Positions 12,327 to 23,070 of a stretch of 64,000 bases of DNA are shown here, in pieces. Where the stretch lies: assembly GCA_947561585.1 (NCBI GenBank), contig CANNZV010001056.1, positions 196,024 to 260,023 of the forward strand, read 5' to 3'. A model generated the notes under the pieces. It ran no database searches. It was not told the DNA's origin and worked only from the letters and a program-made list of their open reading frames with translations. The stretch comes from Caprella mutica (taxonomy: Eukaryota > Arthropoda > Malacostraca > Amphipoda > Caprellidae). Made by a program: the position numbers and the translations under genes. The first letter of the stretch is position 1. Every line of letters begins with the position of its first letter.

Positions 12327-12780
12327 AATACACTGTACATGTCACCAATACACTGTACATGTCACCAATACACTGTACATGTCACCAATACACTGTACAT
12401 GTCACCAATACACTGTACATGTCACCAATACACTGTACATGTCACCAATACACTGTACATGTCACCAATACACTGTACATGTCACCAATACACTGTACAT
12501 GTCACTAATACACTGTACATGTCACCAATACACTGTACATGTCACCAATACACTGTACATGTCACTAATACACTGTACATGTCACCAATACACTGTACAT
12601 GTCACTAATACACTGTACATGTCACCAATACACTGTACATGTCACCAATACACTGTACATGTCACCAATACACTGTACATGTCACTAATACACTGTACAT
12701 GTCACCAATACACTGTACATGTCACCAATACACTGTACATGTCACCAATACACTGTACATGTCACTAATACACTGTACAG
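12327..12780. repeat. Minisatellite, 20-bp unit, about 23 copies
   Basis: Copies of CACCAATACACTGTACATGT with one recurring variant (CACTAAT) repeat almost perfectly. The array ends in the palindrome CACTGTACAGTG. Each unit includes TGTACA, so either strand can form small hairpins. The plus-strand frame through it is an artefact. Confidence 0.97.
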
Positions 12781-14261
12781 TGTACATGTACTTTGTGTTC
12801 ATACTTTATTTCATTCATTAAGGTTTACATTCTCCTTCTAAGAGTTTTATTAAATTAATCCCCTAATAATTAGTTCTAATAATACCTTAAAATATTCCAG
12901 CGTCTCATGTACTTATACTCATTAAAGCCACGTGGGGTTCTTTAATGATATTTAATGATTAGTCTATATGTAACATATATAAATAATGGGCTTAGTATGT
13001 ACATTATACATATGCTATGAAGGATTTATCCTGGTTGTTATTGCTGGTAGAGTTAAATTCAATCACGGCAGTGAATTGGCAAATCAAAGGGCGGCTTATA
13101 CTTGCCTAACTCTTAATAATAAGATTATGTACGTACAGATTTAAATATTTTTTTATTATTAAATATAAATTTAGATATTTATGATATAAAAACATACAGT
13201 AGGATCTTATTCCATTACTCAAATAACACAAATATATATAGATGTGAGATAATAATATTCGGTTTGAAGTTCAGTGCTTAATATCATTGAGTAAATACAG
13301 TAGAGTTCAAAGTGGGTGTATGACGTCAGAGCTCTGTGACGGCACTCTCATCGATTCCAAAGTTATTTTAGTAAACACTGAATGACGTCTTTATACACTG
13401 TGTTGTGAGTAACACTTTTCTAATCACTATCATTACATACCATTCCACCAGAGAAATAGTTGTATATTCTGCTTATGAACTATTCAGTATCGGAGGTAAT
13501 TATTTCGTCTACATTTGTACCCTTTCTTGTTACAAAATTGTTTAGAGCTTTTCTATTTTGGAGTAGTTTATTCCATTGATATCGAACTGACAGCTTCAAT
13601 TAAGAACGGTAATAATTGAGACTCCATATTTTGAAATAAAAATTTGGAGGATTTATAATGGCCTCCATATGAGACAGGAACTGTTTAAATATCAATAATG
13701 TTTGCACCTATTTGACTCGTTTTCATTACTATTTTTTGTAAATTAATAGAATTATAATTTTACCATATTTAATATTCTTTCCAAATAACTAGATTAAAAA
13801 ATTTAATATTCGTAATCACGAGTATATATTTATTATGTTCAAAAGCTATCATAAAATTATGAATAGATTAAAGTTGGATGCATGCATATAATGAAATCTA
13901 TATTTTAATACCAGTGCATGTTATCAAATTATATTAATAATTGTAACAATTATGGTACAATGCAATGCCGTAAAATGCTGTTAATTCTTTTCCATTATTA
14001 TTTTATATGCCAATTACTTTTAAATCTGCTTCGATTATTTTTCTACATGATCTATAATAATGATTATTTTACTATAGGGTAATTAATTTACGTTAATCCG
14101 ACCGGTATGCAATTTCGTACATTTGCTACTTATAATACCTTTAAATTTAAAATTTCTTAAATATATTAATAAGAATATGTATACGTATACCTATAAATAC
14201 GGATACCTAGATTTTAAGATTAATTTAAGATTAGAGTTATTCACCACATAATACATCTTAA
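12781..14261. other. Upstream region of the transporter gene; first exon not identified
   Basis: No coding exon can be supported. The start codon and 5' exon of the MFS gene at 14686 may lie here or further upstream. The stretch at 13300-13400 is less AT-rich and contains CRE-like sites. Confidence 0.4.
13321..13390. promoter_or_regulatory. CRE-like site pair
   Basis: A perfect palindromic CRE (TGACGTCA) lies at 13321-13328 and a second core, TGACGTCT, at 13383-13390, with TGACGGCA between them. These are CREB/ATF-type sequences. They sit about 1.3 kb upstream of the first transporter exon I can see. A regulatory role is inference only. Confidence 0.3.
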
Positions 14262-14332
14262 ACAACATGGTTTCTTTTCCCCTTAAGTTGGCTCAATGAT
14301 ATGCTACTCTACGGCCCATTTTCTACATAAAG
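14262..14332 (+). pseudogene. Decayed duplicate of the start of the transporter's last exon
   Basis: The 38 bases from 14287 (GTTGGCTCAATGATATGCTA...) match the start of the exon at 16531 with four differences, two of them synonymous. The preceding pyrimidine tract (GGTTTCTTTTCC) also resembles the authentic intron end (TTGTTTCTTTTTC). The acceptor AG has become AA, with a shifted AAG one base later. After about 40 bases the similarity fades and the coding content is lost. This looks like the remnant of a tandem duplication of the transporter, since it includes intron sequence and so is not a retrocopy. Confidence 0.7.
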
Positions 14333-14685
14333 AACATTTCACAATGGTTTTAATTACAAGTTTAATTAAATTGGCCGATAAATGTCATATCTATGATTCT
14401 ATATGCATATGGTATTTCTAATGTATGGAAACGCGTACCAATGGAAATAACTTAAATTATTCTTGAATAAATGATCGGAAAAGCTGGAATATTTTATTAT
14501 CTACTAATTTTTCTTTCTTTCTTACTAACAAAATGTATATTTTGTAATCGTAAACTTTTCTTATCCCTTTTTATTTTTTACCGTTGCATTGGAAATATTT
14601 ATTTTGTTTTATACCAACTTTGCAAGATGGTTGAGAAAGTTTTATTTTTATTTTTTTGTTTTACCCAATGCCCCAATGTTGACAG

Positions 14686-14818
14686 ATAATTGTCACGTTA
14701 TCATGCTGCCTCGGACCACTAGCTTGCGGGTACGCTCTTGGTTTCATTGCTATAGTCACCCCTGAAGATATTCTCAGTGTGAATTCGGGGGTTTGGAAGT
14801 CATACGCCTACTTGATTG
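14686..14818 (+). CDS. MFS sugar transporter, first visible exon (TM1)
   Basis: The exon lies between acceptor TTGACAG (ending at 14685) and donor GTGAGT (14819), and reads IIVTLSCCLGPLACGYALGF onward to YAYLIG. The hydrophobic start corresponds to TM1 of the sugar-porter branch of the major facilitator superfamily, where GY.LGF is common. It begins in phase 0, so a short upstream exon carrying the start codon and cytoplasmic N-terminus is missing. It ends one base into a glycine codon completed by the next exon. The overlapping frame at 14471-14689 is not in phase and is a shadow. Confidence 0.8.
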
Positions 14819-15124
14819 GTGAGTATGAATGATATAAGTCAGAAAAATATCAATTGGAATATTTGAACATTACAAAGAATTAATTTAATATCGATAAGGT
14901 TATTATATTTAAATCTCTCTGTTGGAAAATTTATAAACGGACTATCACCTATTATTGTAGTTCACGATAAATTAAGATCGTATTTCATCGTTTATACTAA
15001 AGAAAGACGACATACTACGAATCTCTTACTACTCACCGATCAAAAACCTACAATCGACGATTATAATTTTCTAACAAAAAATTCAAAAGATTCAAATACC
15101 AATAATATTTCCCTCCCTCGATAG

Positions 15125-15243
15125 GTTGCATCTGTGGCGGTTTTTTCTCCGGTCTGCTCGTGAATGTGGGCAGAAAACTCACTCTGCTACTCACGATGAC
15201 GATATTTTCTGTGGTTTGGTTGGCTGCGATCTTTGCCAGTAAG
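15125..15243 (+). CDS. MFS sugar transporter, second visible exon (TM2-TM3)
   Basis: The exon lies between acceptor CGATAG (15124) and donor GTAATT (15244). With the carried G it reads G-CICGGFFSGLLVNVGRKLTL and then a hydrophobic TM3 ending IFASK. GGFFSGLLVNVGRK is the family's loop 2-3 signature (G...G.L.D..GRR/K), but the usual Asp is Asn here. The exon ends in phase 0. Confidence 0.85.
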
Positions 15244-16166
15244 GTAATTATTATACTGCATTTTTATGATTTTAAATTTGCTGCTGATACCTTCTAAAAT
15301 GAAAAGTTGATGAAGGTGCTTATGTATATTATGCAGAAACTGGTATAGTATTTCTTGAATAACTCGTTAAATATGATTAAATTACAATTTAAATTATTAC
15401 TTCACTTTTATTCATTAAAGGCATAATTTAACATGATTAAAACTATCACGCAATTGAATTCTTATATTCATTATAGTTACTTTTTCTACCGTTTATTGTA
15501 ATAAATAATAGTATGGTAAATCTTGAAAAATAGAACGTTTTTCTCAGTTATTATTGTTACTAAAAAATTATTTATTAAATTTATAAGTAACTAGAACCGC
15601 CTCACATCGTGAAACTTCTATAAATACTAAGCAGTAAAAATGACTGCTTTCCATGTTTTTCATCATTGCGATACCGTTGTACAAACCTGTTGAGAATATA
15701 ATGATAAACCCTGTCGCACGATGTCACGTTATTTGGGACACAGCAGAACATTGTACAACATATGTTGCTTCTATATTTTGTCAGTTCCAGTCGAAATAAA
15801 TGCTTAGTAATTATACCAGTAAGAAGATGTTATAGATCTCTAAAACTCTGGAATAAATTTTGTTGTTATTTCGCACCATCTTTATGGGTCTCATTTTACT
15901 AGAAGTCAATAAATTTTAATCCTCAACTTATAATAATTTTTGAGGTACAAATAATTGAAAAATAAATTACAGTCAAATTGACTGCTTGATAGTGCTAGTG
16001 TTAATCTTATGTATTTTTACGGTAATACCAATCACTAGTCCATAATTTATACCATCTTCATATTTTCTCTCATCCCCTTATATATTCTCTTCACTCTCAC
16101 TCACCTTTTCTTGCCCTCTCTTAACCTCCTCCTCTACGCCTCCCACTAACCTCCCCTCCTCCGCAG

Positions 16167-16307
16167 ATGTGGATGTTGATGTTGTTCCACACCACAGCAG
16201 GTGCCTGCACAGGTCTGGTGATGGCTCTATCACAGGTGTTCGTGGCTGAGATTGCCACCCCGGGAATCAGGGGGGCCATTTCAGTGTCCCCCCTCTTGGC
16301 CCTACAC
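16167..16307 (+). CDS. MFS sugar transporter, third visible exon (TM4 and start of TM5)
   Basis: The exon starts after a very pyrimidine-rich acceptor (CTCCTCCGCAG ending at 16166) and probably ends at 16307 before GTTAGT; GTAAAT at 16312 is an alternative. It reads MWMLMLFHTTAGACTGLVMA, then FVAEIATPGIRGAI. VAEIA.P.IRG is a diagnostic sugar-porter motif following TM4. The initial ATG is an internal codon, because both flanking exons join in phase 0. The composition is notably more GC-rich than the flanking introns. Confidence 0.85.
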
Positions 16308-16530
16308 GTTAGTAAATGTTGTAATATTTTCTTATTTAAAACAAAAATTGAATATAATGTTAATTGAATTTTCCAATTTTGTATCCATACAACATTCCTT
16401 ATAAAACAAAAATTGAATCACAATATTTTTCATTCAAACATATTTAGTTCCATTTAATTAATAAAATTGATAGAATTTGATCTTATAATTATTTAAAGAC
16501 CACTAACTACATTGTTTCTTTTTCACACAG

Positions 16531-17478
16531 GTTGGCTCAATGATATGTTACTCTATGGCTAATTTTCTGGAATGGAAACAGTTGGCTGCTTTAGGAATGG
16601 GAATCACTCTCCCGTTCTTCCTGGCCGTAGTCCTATGTATGCCGGAATCTCCTCGTTTTCTCGTTCACATTCGCCCTAACGACGCATTGGCAACACTCCA
16701 GTGGCTCCGAGGGATTGAGAGTGACGTCATGGATGAGTACCGGGATATTGCTGATAATTCGGACACAGACAGATGGAGTCTGGAAATAGATGATTTGACA
16801 CGACCCACTTTTTGGAGACCACTCTTGATATCTTGTGGTCTCATGTTCCTCTATAACATGACAGGACTGGCTAGTTTTGGTCAGTATGGGATGGAACTAT
16901 TCAGTGAGGTTTCCAACCATCCCATCAACGTTGCATTCTACATAAATACATCAATTGTAATCGCCGGCATTGCTATTTCTTCAGCTTTAGTTGATCAGTG
17001 TGGTCGGAAACTCTTACTCCTGCTGTCAATAACCATAATGGCTGCCTCAGCTTTCACAATCGGTCTGTTTATGTTCCTGAAAGATTATAACAAAGTTGAA
17101 AGCTACTTTGAGTACCAGTGGGCCGCTGAGGTTTTCTGCATTATCCTCTTCACTTTCGCCCATGGGGTGGGTATGTCCCCCATCGCCTGGATTACAATGG
17201 GTGAGGTGTTTGGGCCTCGACACAAGTGGATTGGTGTAACATTCGCGTCTATGGTCTTCTGGAGCTCAATGATCGCTAATGATGTCATTTTCCAACATTT
17301 ACGCACTGCGCTGCTGACGGGAGGAATCTTTTGGTTTCACTGCGTGATGTGCGTTGGTGGTTACATTTTCGTGCTGCTTTTCTTCAGGGAACTCAAGGAG
17401 CAAAGGATTGATGACATCACCAAATCTTTTTCGAGAAAGCATGACAGTCTCATCGATACTTTCATCACCAGAGCTTAG
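16531..17478 (+). CDS. MFS sugar transporter, terminal exon (TM5-TM12); trehalose/glucose-transporter-like
   Basis: The terminal exon follows TTTTTCACACAG and ends with TAG at 17476-17478. It supplies about 315 residues: TM5, the loop signature MPESPRFLV (family PESPR), a short cytoplasmic loop, and TM7-TM12 with the repeat-half motif LVDQCGRKLLLL (cf. D..GR+), plus HGVGMSPIAWITMGEVF (cf. GP.PW...E.F). The visible exons sum to about 447 residues, slightly short of a typical 460-500-residue arthropod trehalose or glucose facilitator, consistent with a missing N-terminal exon. Two canonical features are absent: QQ.SGIN..YY in TM7 is replaced by YNMTGLASFGQYGMELF, and the C-terminal PETKG by RELKEQRIDD. 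It is probably a plasma-membrane facilitator of the arthropod-expanded Tret1-like class. The substrate cannot be predicted. Confidence 0.88.
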   Translation, partial: VGSMICYSMANFLEWKQLAALGMGITLPFFLAVVLCMPESPRFLVHIRPNDALATLQWLRGIESDVMDEYRDIADNSDTDRWSLEIDDLTRPTFWRPLLISCGLMFLYNMTGLASFGQYGMELFSEVSNHPINVAFYINTSIVIAGIAISSALVDQCGRKLLLLLSITIMAASAFTIGLFMFLKDYNKVESYFEYQWAAEVFCIILFTFAHGVGMSPIAWITMGEVFGPRHKWIGVTFASMVFWSSMIANDVIFQHLRTALLTGGIFWFHCVMCVGGYIFVLLFFRELKEQRIDDITKSFSRKHDSLIDTFITRA

Positions 17479-17767
17479 TGACGTAACTGCAATTCATCAA
17501 AACTTCAAACTCTCTAAGCTCCTATGTTATTTTTAGTTAATTGTTTTGCTTCATAGTTTGTAGAACATTTGTTTTCTTTGTATATGCTTTCATTATTTTA
17601 TTTATTTAGTTGTATTTAGCTACAAATGTAAAGGCTTCATAGAAATATTTAAAACATATCGCTTTGGACTGCTGTCTCATTGAATTCCTAGTTTTTGATA
17701 ATGAATGTATTTATATATACAAATTATACATCTATATTCTGTTGAAATATAAAAGATTGTTCACAGA

Positions 17768-17773
17768 AATAAA
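17768..17773 (+). terminator. Polyadenylation signal candidate for the transporter
   Basis: AATAAA lies 290 bases after the transporter stop codon. It is the first clear canonical signal in the 3' region. AATAAA is frequent in AT-rich DNA, so confidence is moderate. Confidence 0.4.
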
Positions 17774-19457
17774 TAATAATTTTTTACATATTTTTCCTTT
17801 ACAAAAACAAGAGGAATAAAGAGAAATATTAAATTCTCCTGGAATATTTAGTACCTTCAATTCTATACCATCGTATATAAACGATATTTAACCTAGAGAG
17901 TCAATCATTCAAATAAAATAATATTACAAAACATTTCTTTCATACGAAAACTAATACAAATTTGACAGCTTACCAATATGCTATACTAACTATCGTTGTC
18001 TTAAATACCAATCATATAATAATTCTGCGTAACTCATATTTTTAGTCCGTCCAATACGTTATACTGTAGTTACTATTGTTTAGTGATAATTTCATAAAAT
18101 AAAAGTAATAATAACAAAACTTTGAACTTGCACGATCTTAGATACTTCAACCGTCAGTCAAACATTAAAAATGTGAACACATATTATTTGCTACGTTATA
18201 ATGGTTTTCTGTCCAAAACACTAACTCTTTTAACAGTTGTGTTATCTAAATATTTCTCATCCCGTCCTGCTGATACGAAATATTATTATATCAGATTAAT
18301 TCGTAGTCATTTATTATATTAATTAGAAAGTATTTCGCTCCGAAATAATCTGAGTGATAAAAATAGGAAGTAATTAATATCGGTAATTACTTGTAAGGAG
18401 ATATCAGTTAATGGAGAAAAGGTTTTCAAGATCAGGATAAATAATTATAATTAGTGCTGTCATAATAGTAATTCGGATAAATTAATGGAAAATATTTTCT
18501 CAAGATAGCACTGAAGTGCATTTATTATGAAAAATAATAAATATAAATATGATAAATATGACCATTTTAAAGAATTATAATTTTATTTTTCCTATAATAG
18601 TTATTAGTGTTTCTCTTGTTCAATCTTCACTCCTTACACGTAGATTGTCTAAGAAATTGAATGATTTAACACTAATTATCGTATTTTACAATAAAATATT
18701 CAATAATCGTATTTTACTGTAGAGGATGAAATATCGGTGCTATTTGGAAAATTCATATTCGTACAATTTTTTAGATATAAAATCTATGAGTGATTAAGAA
18801 AATGGATTACCCATTAAAAATAGTGATTAATAAAAAAAATCGAAATTATCATTACTTTATTATTGTCGGTGTTCATACGCTTTTTGAGGCTCAAAGAGAA
18901 ACATAATGAAGATATTGAAAAATAATTAATGGATTTCGTTATAAATATTCGATATTTTTCTTCACATTCATTTATATTGAGTTAGAATAGTATTGAAATT
19001 AGATTTATATTTGTTCATTTTGAATAGTAAGTACATATCTATTAAAACTCATTAAAATTATCATATATTCAGTTTTTAGGGATATATTGAATCATGAATG
19101 CAATTCATTAAATTGTAAATTTCATAACGAGAATAATCTATTACTTATATTCATTACTTATCAGTTTAAATCGACCTAATATGGAATTAAATTATTATGT
19201 ATTGAATATCATCAAATTGCTTATTTAATATGTACTTTACATATTTAATAATTTAAATTATAATATCTTTTTCCATATATTTTAGATATTGTGGACCAAT
19301 TTATGGACATAACTATTTGATTTATTAAAAATATTTCATTTAATATTGAAAGATTGTTTTTTCCTAAAAAAAAAGGTAATACATAAACTTTTAAGTTAAT
19401 CCTGATAAGTAAATATAGTAGTCTGCCATAAAGACTCGTTTTCTATGATTGTTTTTA
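17774..19457. other. No feature seen
   Basis: Highly AT-rich. The open frame at 18122-18322 has no coding character. Confidence 0.5.
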
Positions 19458-19535
19458 CAAAGAGAAAATTACTGAAAGGAGTAACTGTACTATTTTCAAA
19501 GAGAAAATTACTGAAAGGACTAACTGTACTATTCA
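19458..19535. repeat. Two-copy tandem duplication, 39-bp unit
   Basis: Two adjacent copies of a 39-bp unit beginning CAAAGAGAAAATTACTGAAA differ by one base (GAGTAAC versus GACTAAC). This is a very recent duplication. Confidence 0.9.
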
Positions 19536-19768
19536 TTAGTATTCAAAGTAGCTATTACTGTCTATTCGCAAATATACATTTTTAATGCATTCGGAAACAG
19601 TTCATTAATTCTATGATATCAATTATTTTTTTAATAGAATATTTAAATCTATATATCTCAATAATTTAATTTAAATTAAATGTGCTTTATAGAACTAATT
19701 TTAAAATGAATGATATTTTAATTAAATGTAAGAAACATATTAATTTATTATTTACTAAATATTTTCAG

Positions 19769-19807
19769 GGGTGACGAATCACAACAAAGTGCTCGACTGA
19801 CTAGAAG
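19769..19807 (+). CDS. Candidate 39-nt microexon of an unseen gene
   Basis: A 39-nt segment is bounded by a textbook acceptor (AATATTTTCAG ending at 19768) and a textbook donor (GTAAGT at 19808). It is far less AT-rich than the surrounding desert. The length is a multiple of three. Only one frame, with one leading base, is open; it encodes GDESQQSARLTR. The other two frames contain stops. This combination of signals is unlikely by chance, but no partner exons can be assigned. It would be a phase-preserving cassette inside a large plus-strand gene. Confidence 0.5.
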
Positions 19808-20617
19808 GTAAGTAAATATTTTAAAATATTTTAAATTATTTCCCAAAAGAGAATATTTTCATTTATTAACACAATTGTTATTGAATTATCACAGTTATTG
19901 TAGTTTAATTAATAATAATTAATACAATAACTTATATTATTTCCTTATTTTGCTACCTAATATATATTTATTTATGGATTTTTTTAATGCTATTGAAGAA
20001 ATCACTAATTTTTAAATATACCTACTTTTCTTTTGAAATAAATAAAAGCAAATAAACTAATTTAATGTATCTTCAGAAAATTCATATAATTACTGTAAAT
20101 TTTGCTAGACATTTTTTACTGTTCTATATTACATAAATAATATAAAATATAACTAATAAATGAATAATAAATATTGCACCTAATTATTCTATTTAAAATA
20201 TCCACCAATTGAAAACTTCATCCAAATTTAGAAGTGTTAATAAAGAAAATTAGAGAATAACTTTTTATATGAGGTTGATCCCAATGGAATGAATTAAAAT
20301 AATCATGAGTTTGGATTCTATTTGCATGATATTTTACTACATGTTTATAGAGTTCTAATGTAATGTTCCACTTATTACTTTAATCCATAATAAAAAAATA
20401 TTGTAAAGGTCACTATATTGTATATTAGGGTGACAATAAAAAGTCAAAGTTTATACTTTTAGTTGCCCATTGTTCCCCATGAAAAAATATCACAATATTT
20501 AGAAGTGAATTTTATTCCCTTAAACAAAAAGTAGGATTTTATTGCATAAATAAATGATTAATTCTTTTTAATATGAAACTGCAGTTTATAATATTGCAAC
20601 AATGTTGGAAGGAGGTA
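19808..20617. other. No feature seen
   Basis: AT-rich DNA without arrays or exons that I can support. Confidence 0.5.
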
Positions 20618-21122
20618 GGTATTGTCAACCCCTCGGTCAAAAACCCACCAGATGCAAAAAGGTGGTCCCACTCAAAAACCCTCGTATATAAAACATGCAA
20701 TAAACCCCCACAAACCCAAGTATAATAATAAAACGTCTAAAATTTGGTAGTTAATGTCTGTTAAAAGAAACCTAGAAAAAGTATTAGACAATGCAATAAC
20801 AAATCTAAGCTATTAAAAAAACAGTAAATAAAAGTCAACACCAGGACAAAGATGTTAATCCATTTTTAGGAAGTGTTTCATCACTGTCCTGGTGTTTACT
20901 CTGTGATGTATTTTTAATAGCTTAGTTTCATTATTGCCTTGTCTTCTGGTAGTTTGATTTTGAAAAAAAAATGGTGTAAAACGGATTTTTTTTCTTTGCA
21001 CCTGTTGTATTTTACATGGCTGTTTACGACGGGTGAGTTTATTGCACGGGGGTTTTGACCGAAGGGTTTATTGCATGTTTTTTTTTTGACACGGAGAGTT
21101 CTTGACCATGGGTGACAGGACC
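20618..21122. mobile_element. Foldback (palindromic) element, about 0.5 kb
   Basis: The two halves are imperfect reverse complements about a centre near 20865. Matching pairs from outside in are CCTCGGTCAAAA with TTTTGACCGAAGG, AAACATGCAATAAACCC with GGGTTTATTGCATGTTT, AAGCTATTAAAAA with TTTTTAATAGCTTA, and AACACCAGGACA with TGTCCTGGTGTT. No coding capacity is visible. This looks like a foldback or MITE-type non-autonomous DNA transposon. I could not define a target-site duplication. Confidence 0.7.
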
Positions 21123-21516
21123 TTATAAGTAAAAAACTATAAATGGGTTGTTTCTTTCAACCATTATTGTATGAGTATCAAATAAGAATTAATAAGAATT
21201 TTCCTCCCCTCCTACACACCCAAAAAATAAACGTATAATAAACATGTGCCGTACACATATTTTATACTTTATTTTCATACTTGCATCTTTTGAATTCCAA
21301 ACTTTGCTCTTAATAAACATGTTTTTTCGTATTTATATTGTTTGGTTCGCCTGTTTTGGGTCGTTAATTAGAAAAAATAACTATAATACATTATTTCATA
21401 TTCTTCATCCAAATGCTTTTGTGTTTTTGACAAGTTGGAATTGTTAATTTTTGTTATTTCAACTCCATGGAGTGTATCTGAAACAAAAGTCGATAAACAT
21501 TTTAACATTTACAATA
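21123..21516. other. No gene seen
   Basis: AT-rich spacer between two transposon-derived elements. The 67-codon frame at 21244-21447 is probably chance. Confidence 0.45.
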
Positions 21517-21691
21517 CAGTGTGTCCGAAAAAAATGTATCCACTGCCATAGAAAAATCTTATAAGTACTATGTATAATTCAATGATATTAATCTACGTAT
21601 CTATAGTACCAACTTATTATGCATATTATCGTGGAATGATGAATATGTATGTAGATTCAAGGCAGTGGATACATTTTTTGAGGACACACTG
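21517..21691. mobile_element. Tc1/mariner-type MITE, 175 bp, TA target site
   Basis: The terminal inverted repeats are CAGTGTGTCCGAAAAAAATG (left) and, in reverse complement, CAGTGTGTCCTCAAAAAATG (right), both continuing TATCCACTGCC. About 31 bp match with two mismatches. The element is bracketed by TA on both sides (21515-21516 and 21692-21693), the hallmark of Tc1/mariner insertion. The interior is non-coding. Confidence 0.88.
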
Positions 21692-21889
21692 TATAATAAT
21701 CACTAAATATTAATTGAATATATCTTCACTTCATTATTTTTTTTTAATTATGAAGTATAATATCATAAAGTATTTATCAAATATTCCATAATAATGCGAG
21801 TAAGAAAATATGAAATATAAGTTTAGATACAAATACCAACATCATTATTTCCAATATGTTAATTTCACCAACTCTAGTCAATGAATACC

Positions 21890-22110
21890 CGATACGAAAT
21901 CCCGCAAAGTGCTTCATAACTCAAGCTATTACGGCCCAAATCTCCGGTGAAATGCACCCGTCGCTCTCGCTCTAACTTTATTTGAAGATATTTGACAGTT
22001 TGGCTAAATTCCTATCCAGAGAAGTGCCATAACTGATCCCCTGCACCTCTAGCGTCAAACTTTTGAATCTTTTAGTGCCGGCAAAATGCCTAACAAAGTT
22101 AGATTAAGCG
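21890..22110. other. Less AT-rich island, function unknown
   Basis: This 220-bp patch has several CpG and GC-rich words (TACGGCCCAAATC, CACCCGTCGCTCTCGCTC, TTTTAGTGCCGGCAAAATGC) in otherwise AT-rich DNA. No open frame of useful length or splice pair is visible. It could be an untranslated exon, enhancer or old transposon. Confidence 0.25.
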
Positions 22111-22526
22111 ATACTCTGCTCTTATAAATGGTGTGTTTGTGTTTAAAATTGGCCTTTATGTTTATATAAAAGGATTTGGAGAGAGCTTTGAAGTCTTAGC
22201 ATTTCTGAATACCAAATGTAGTCTCAAGACTCTAACACTGCATGTATATTTTTAGGACACACTGAAAATCGTAGATAATTATATTTAGAAATAAAATTAT
22301 ACAAAATTATCAAACTTTGTTATTATTAATTTATTATAGATAGCTATTTGATGCCAATATTATTTTCTACTAGATATAATAATATTATGTACCATCATAC
22401 ATACTTTTTATAACACCTACATAATAATAGTTCACCATAAGGGTCTTCACCTCCCTTCTCCTCAATATTTCATTTCTGTGTTAGTTTTTGTGTGTGTGCA
22501 GAGAGCAAGAAAAGACAGGTATTTCC

Positions 22527-22540
22527 GTTGCCATGGTAAC
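22527..22540. promoter_or_regulatory. Perfect X-box (RFX-type) motif
   Basis: GTTGCCATGGTAAC matches the RFX X-box consensus GTTNCCATRGNAAC and RYYNYYATRRNRAC at every position. RFX factors use such sites in ciliary and sensory-neuron gene promoters. It lies in a less AT-rich patch (22440-22720) with no recognised gene beside it, so function is inferred from the motif alone. Confidence 0.45.
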
Positions 22541-22699
22541 GACACAAAAGTGCATCGCTCTGACAATTTTATTTCTCATTTACCGAAGCACTAAAAGAAA
22601 TGTTAATTAAATGAGAAATTGTGCAAACCTTTGCTGCTCTAAAAAACATCCTCTCTTTGTTTGTATGTAGGTATTCTTTGGAGAAGGAGGGAATATTCT

Positions 22700-23070
22700 G
22701 TATAGTTATTCTTTATTTTCTTTGGCCCTTCTACTCATTGCTTAGTTATTTTTATTCAGTTCTTATATTTTTTTCAATTTCTTCCATATTTTCTTTTTCG
22801 GTTCTTCTATTTCATTTTCATTCTTATATATTTTCTTCTCAAGTTCTTCTATTTCTCCTTCAGTTCTTCGATTTCTTCTTCAGTTTCTATTCTATTTATT
22901 CTTCTATTCTATACTATAATTCTTTTTCTGTTTTTCTATTTCTTCTTTAGTTCTTCTATTTATCTCAGTTCTTCTATTTTTCTTCAAATCCTCAATTTTT
23001 TCAATTCTCCTATGTTTCTTTAGTTCCTCTATTACATTTTAGTTCTTATATATCCTCTTCAGTTATTTTT
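22700..23070. repeat. Degenerate pyrimidine-rich repeat
   Basis: Diverged copies of TCAGTTCTTCTATTTCTT (about 18 bp) give strong T/C strand asymmetry. The frame at 22621-22950 is a low-complexity Phe/Ser/Leu artefact of it. Confidence 0.75.
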
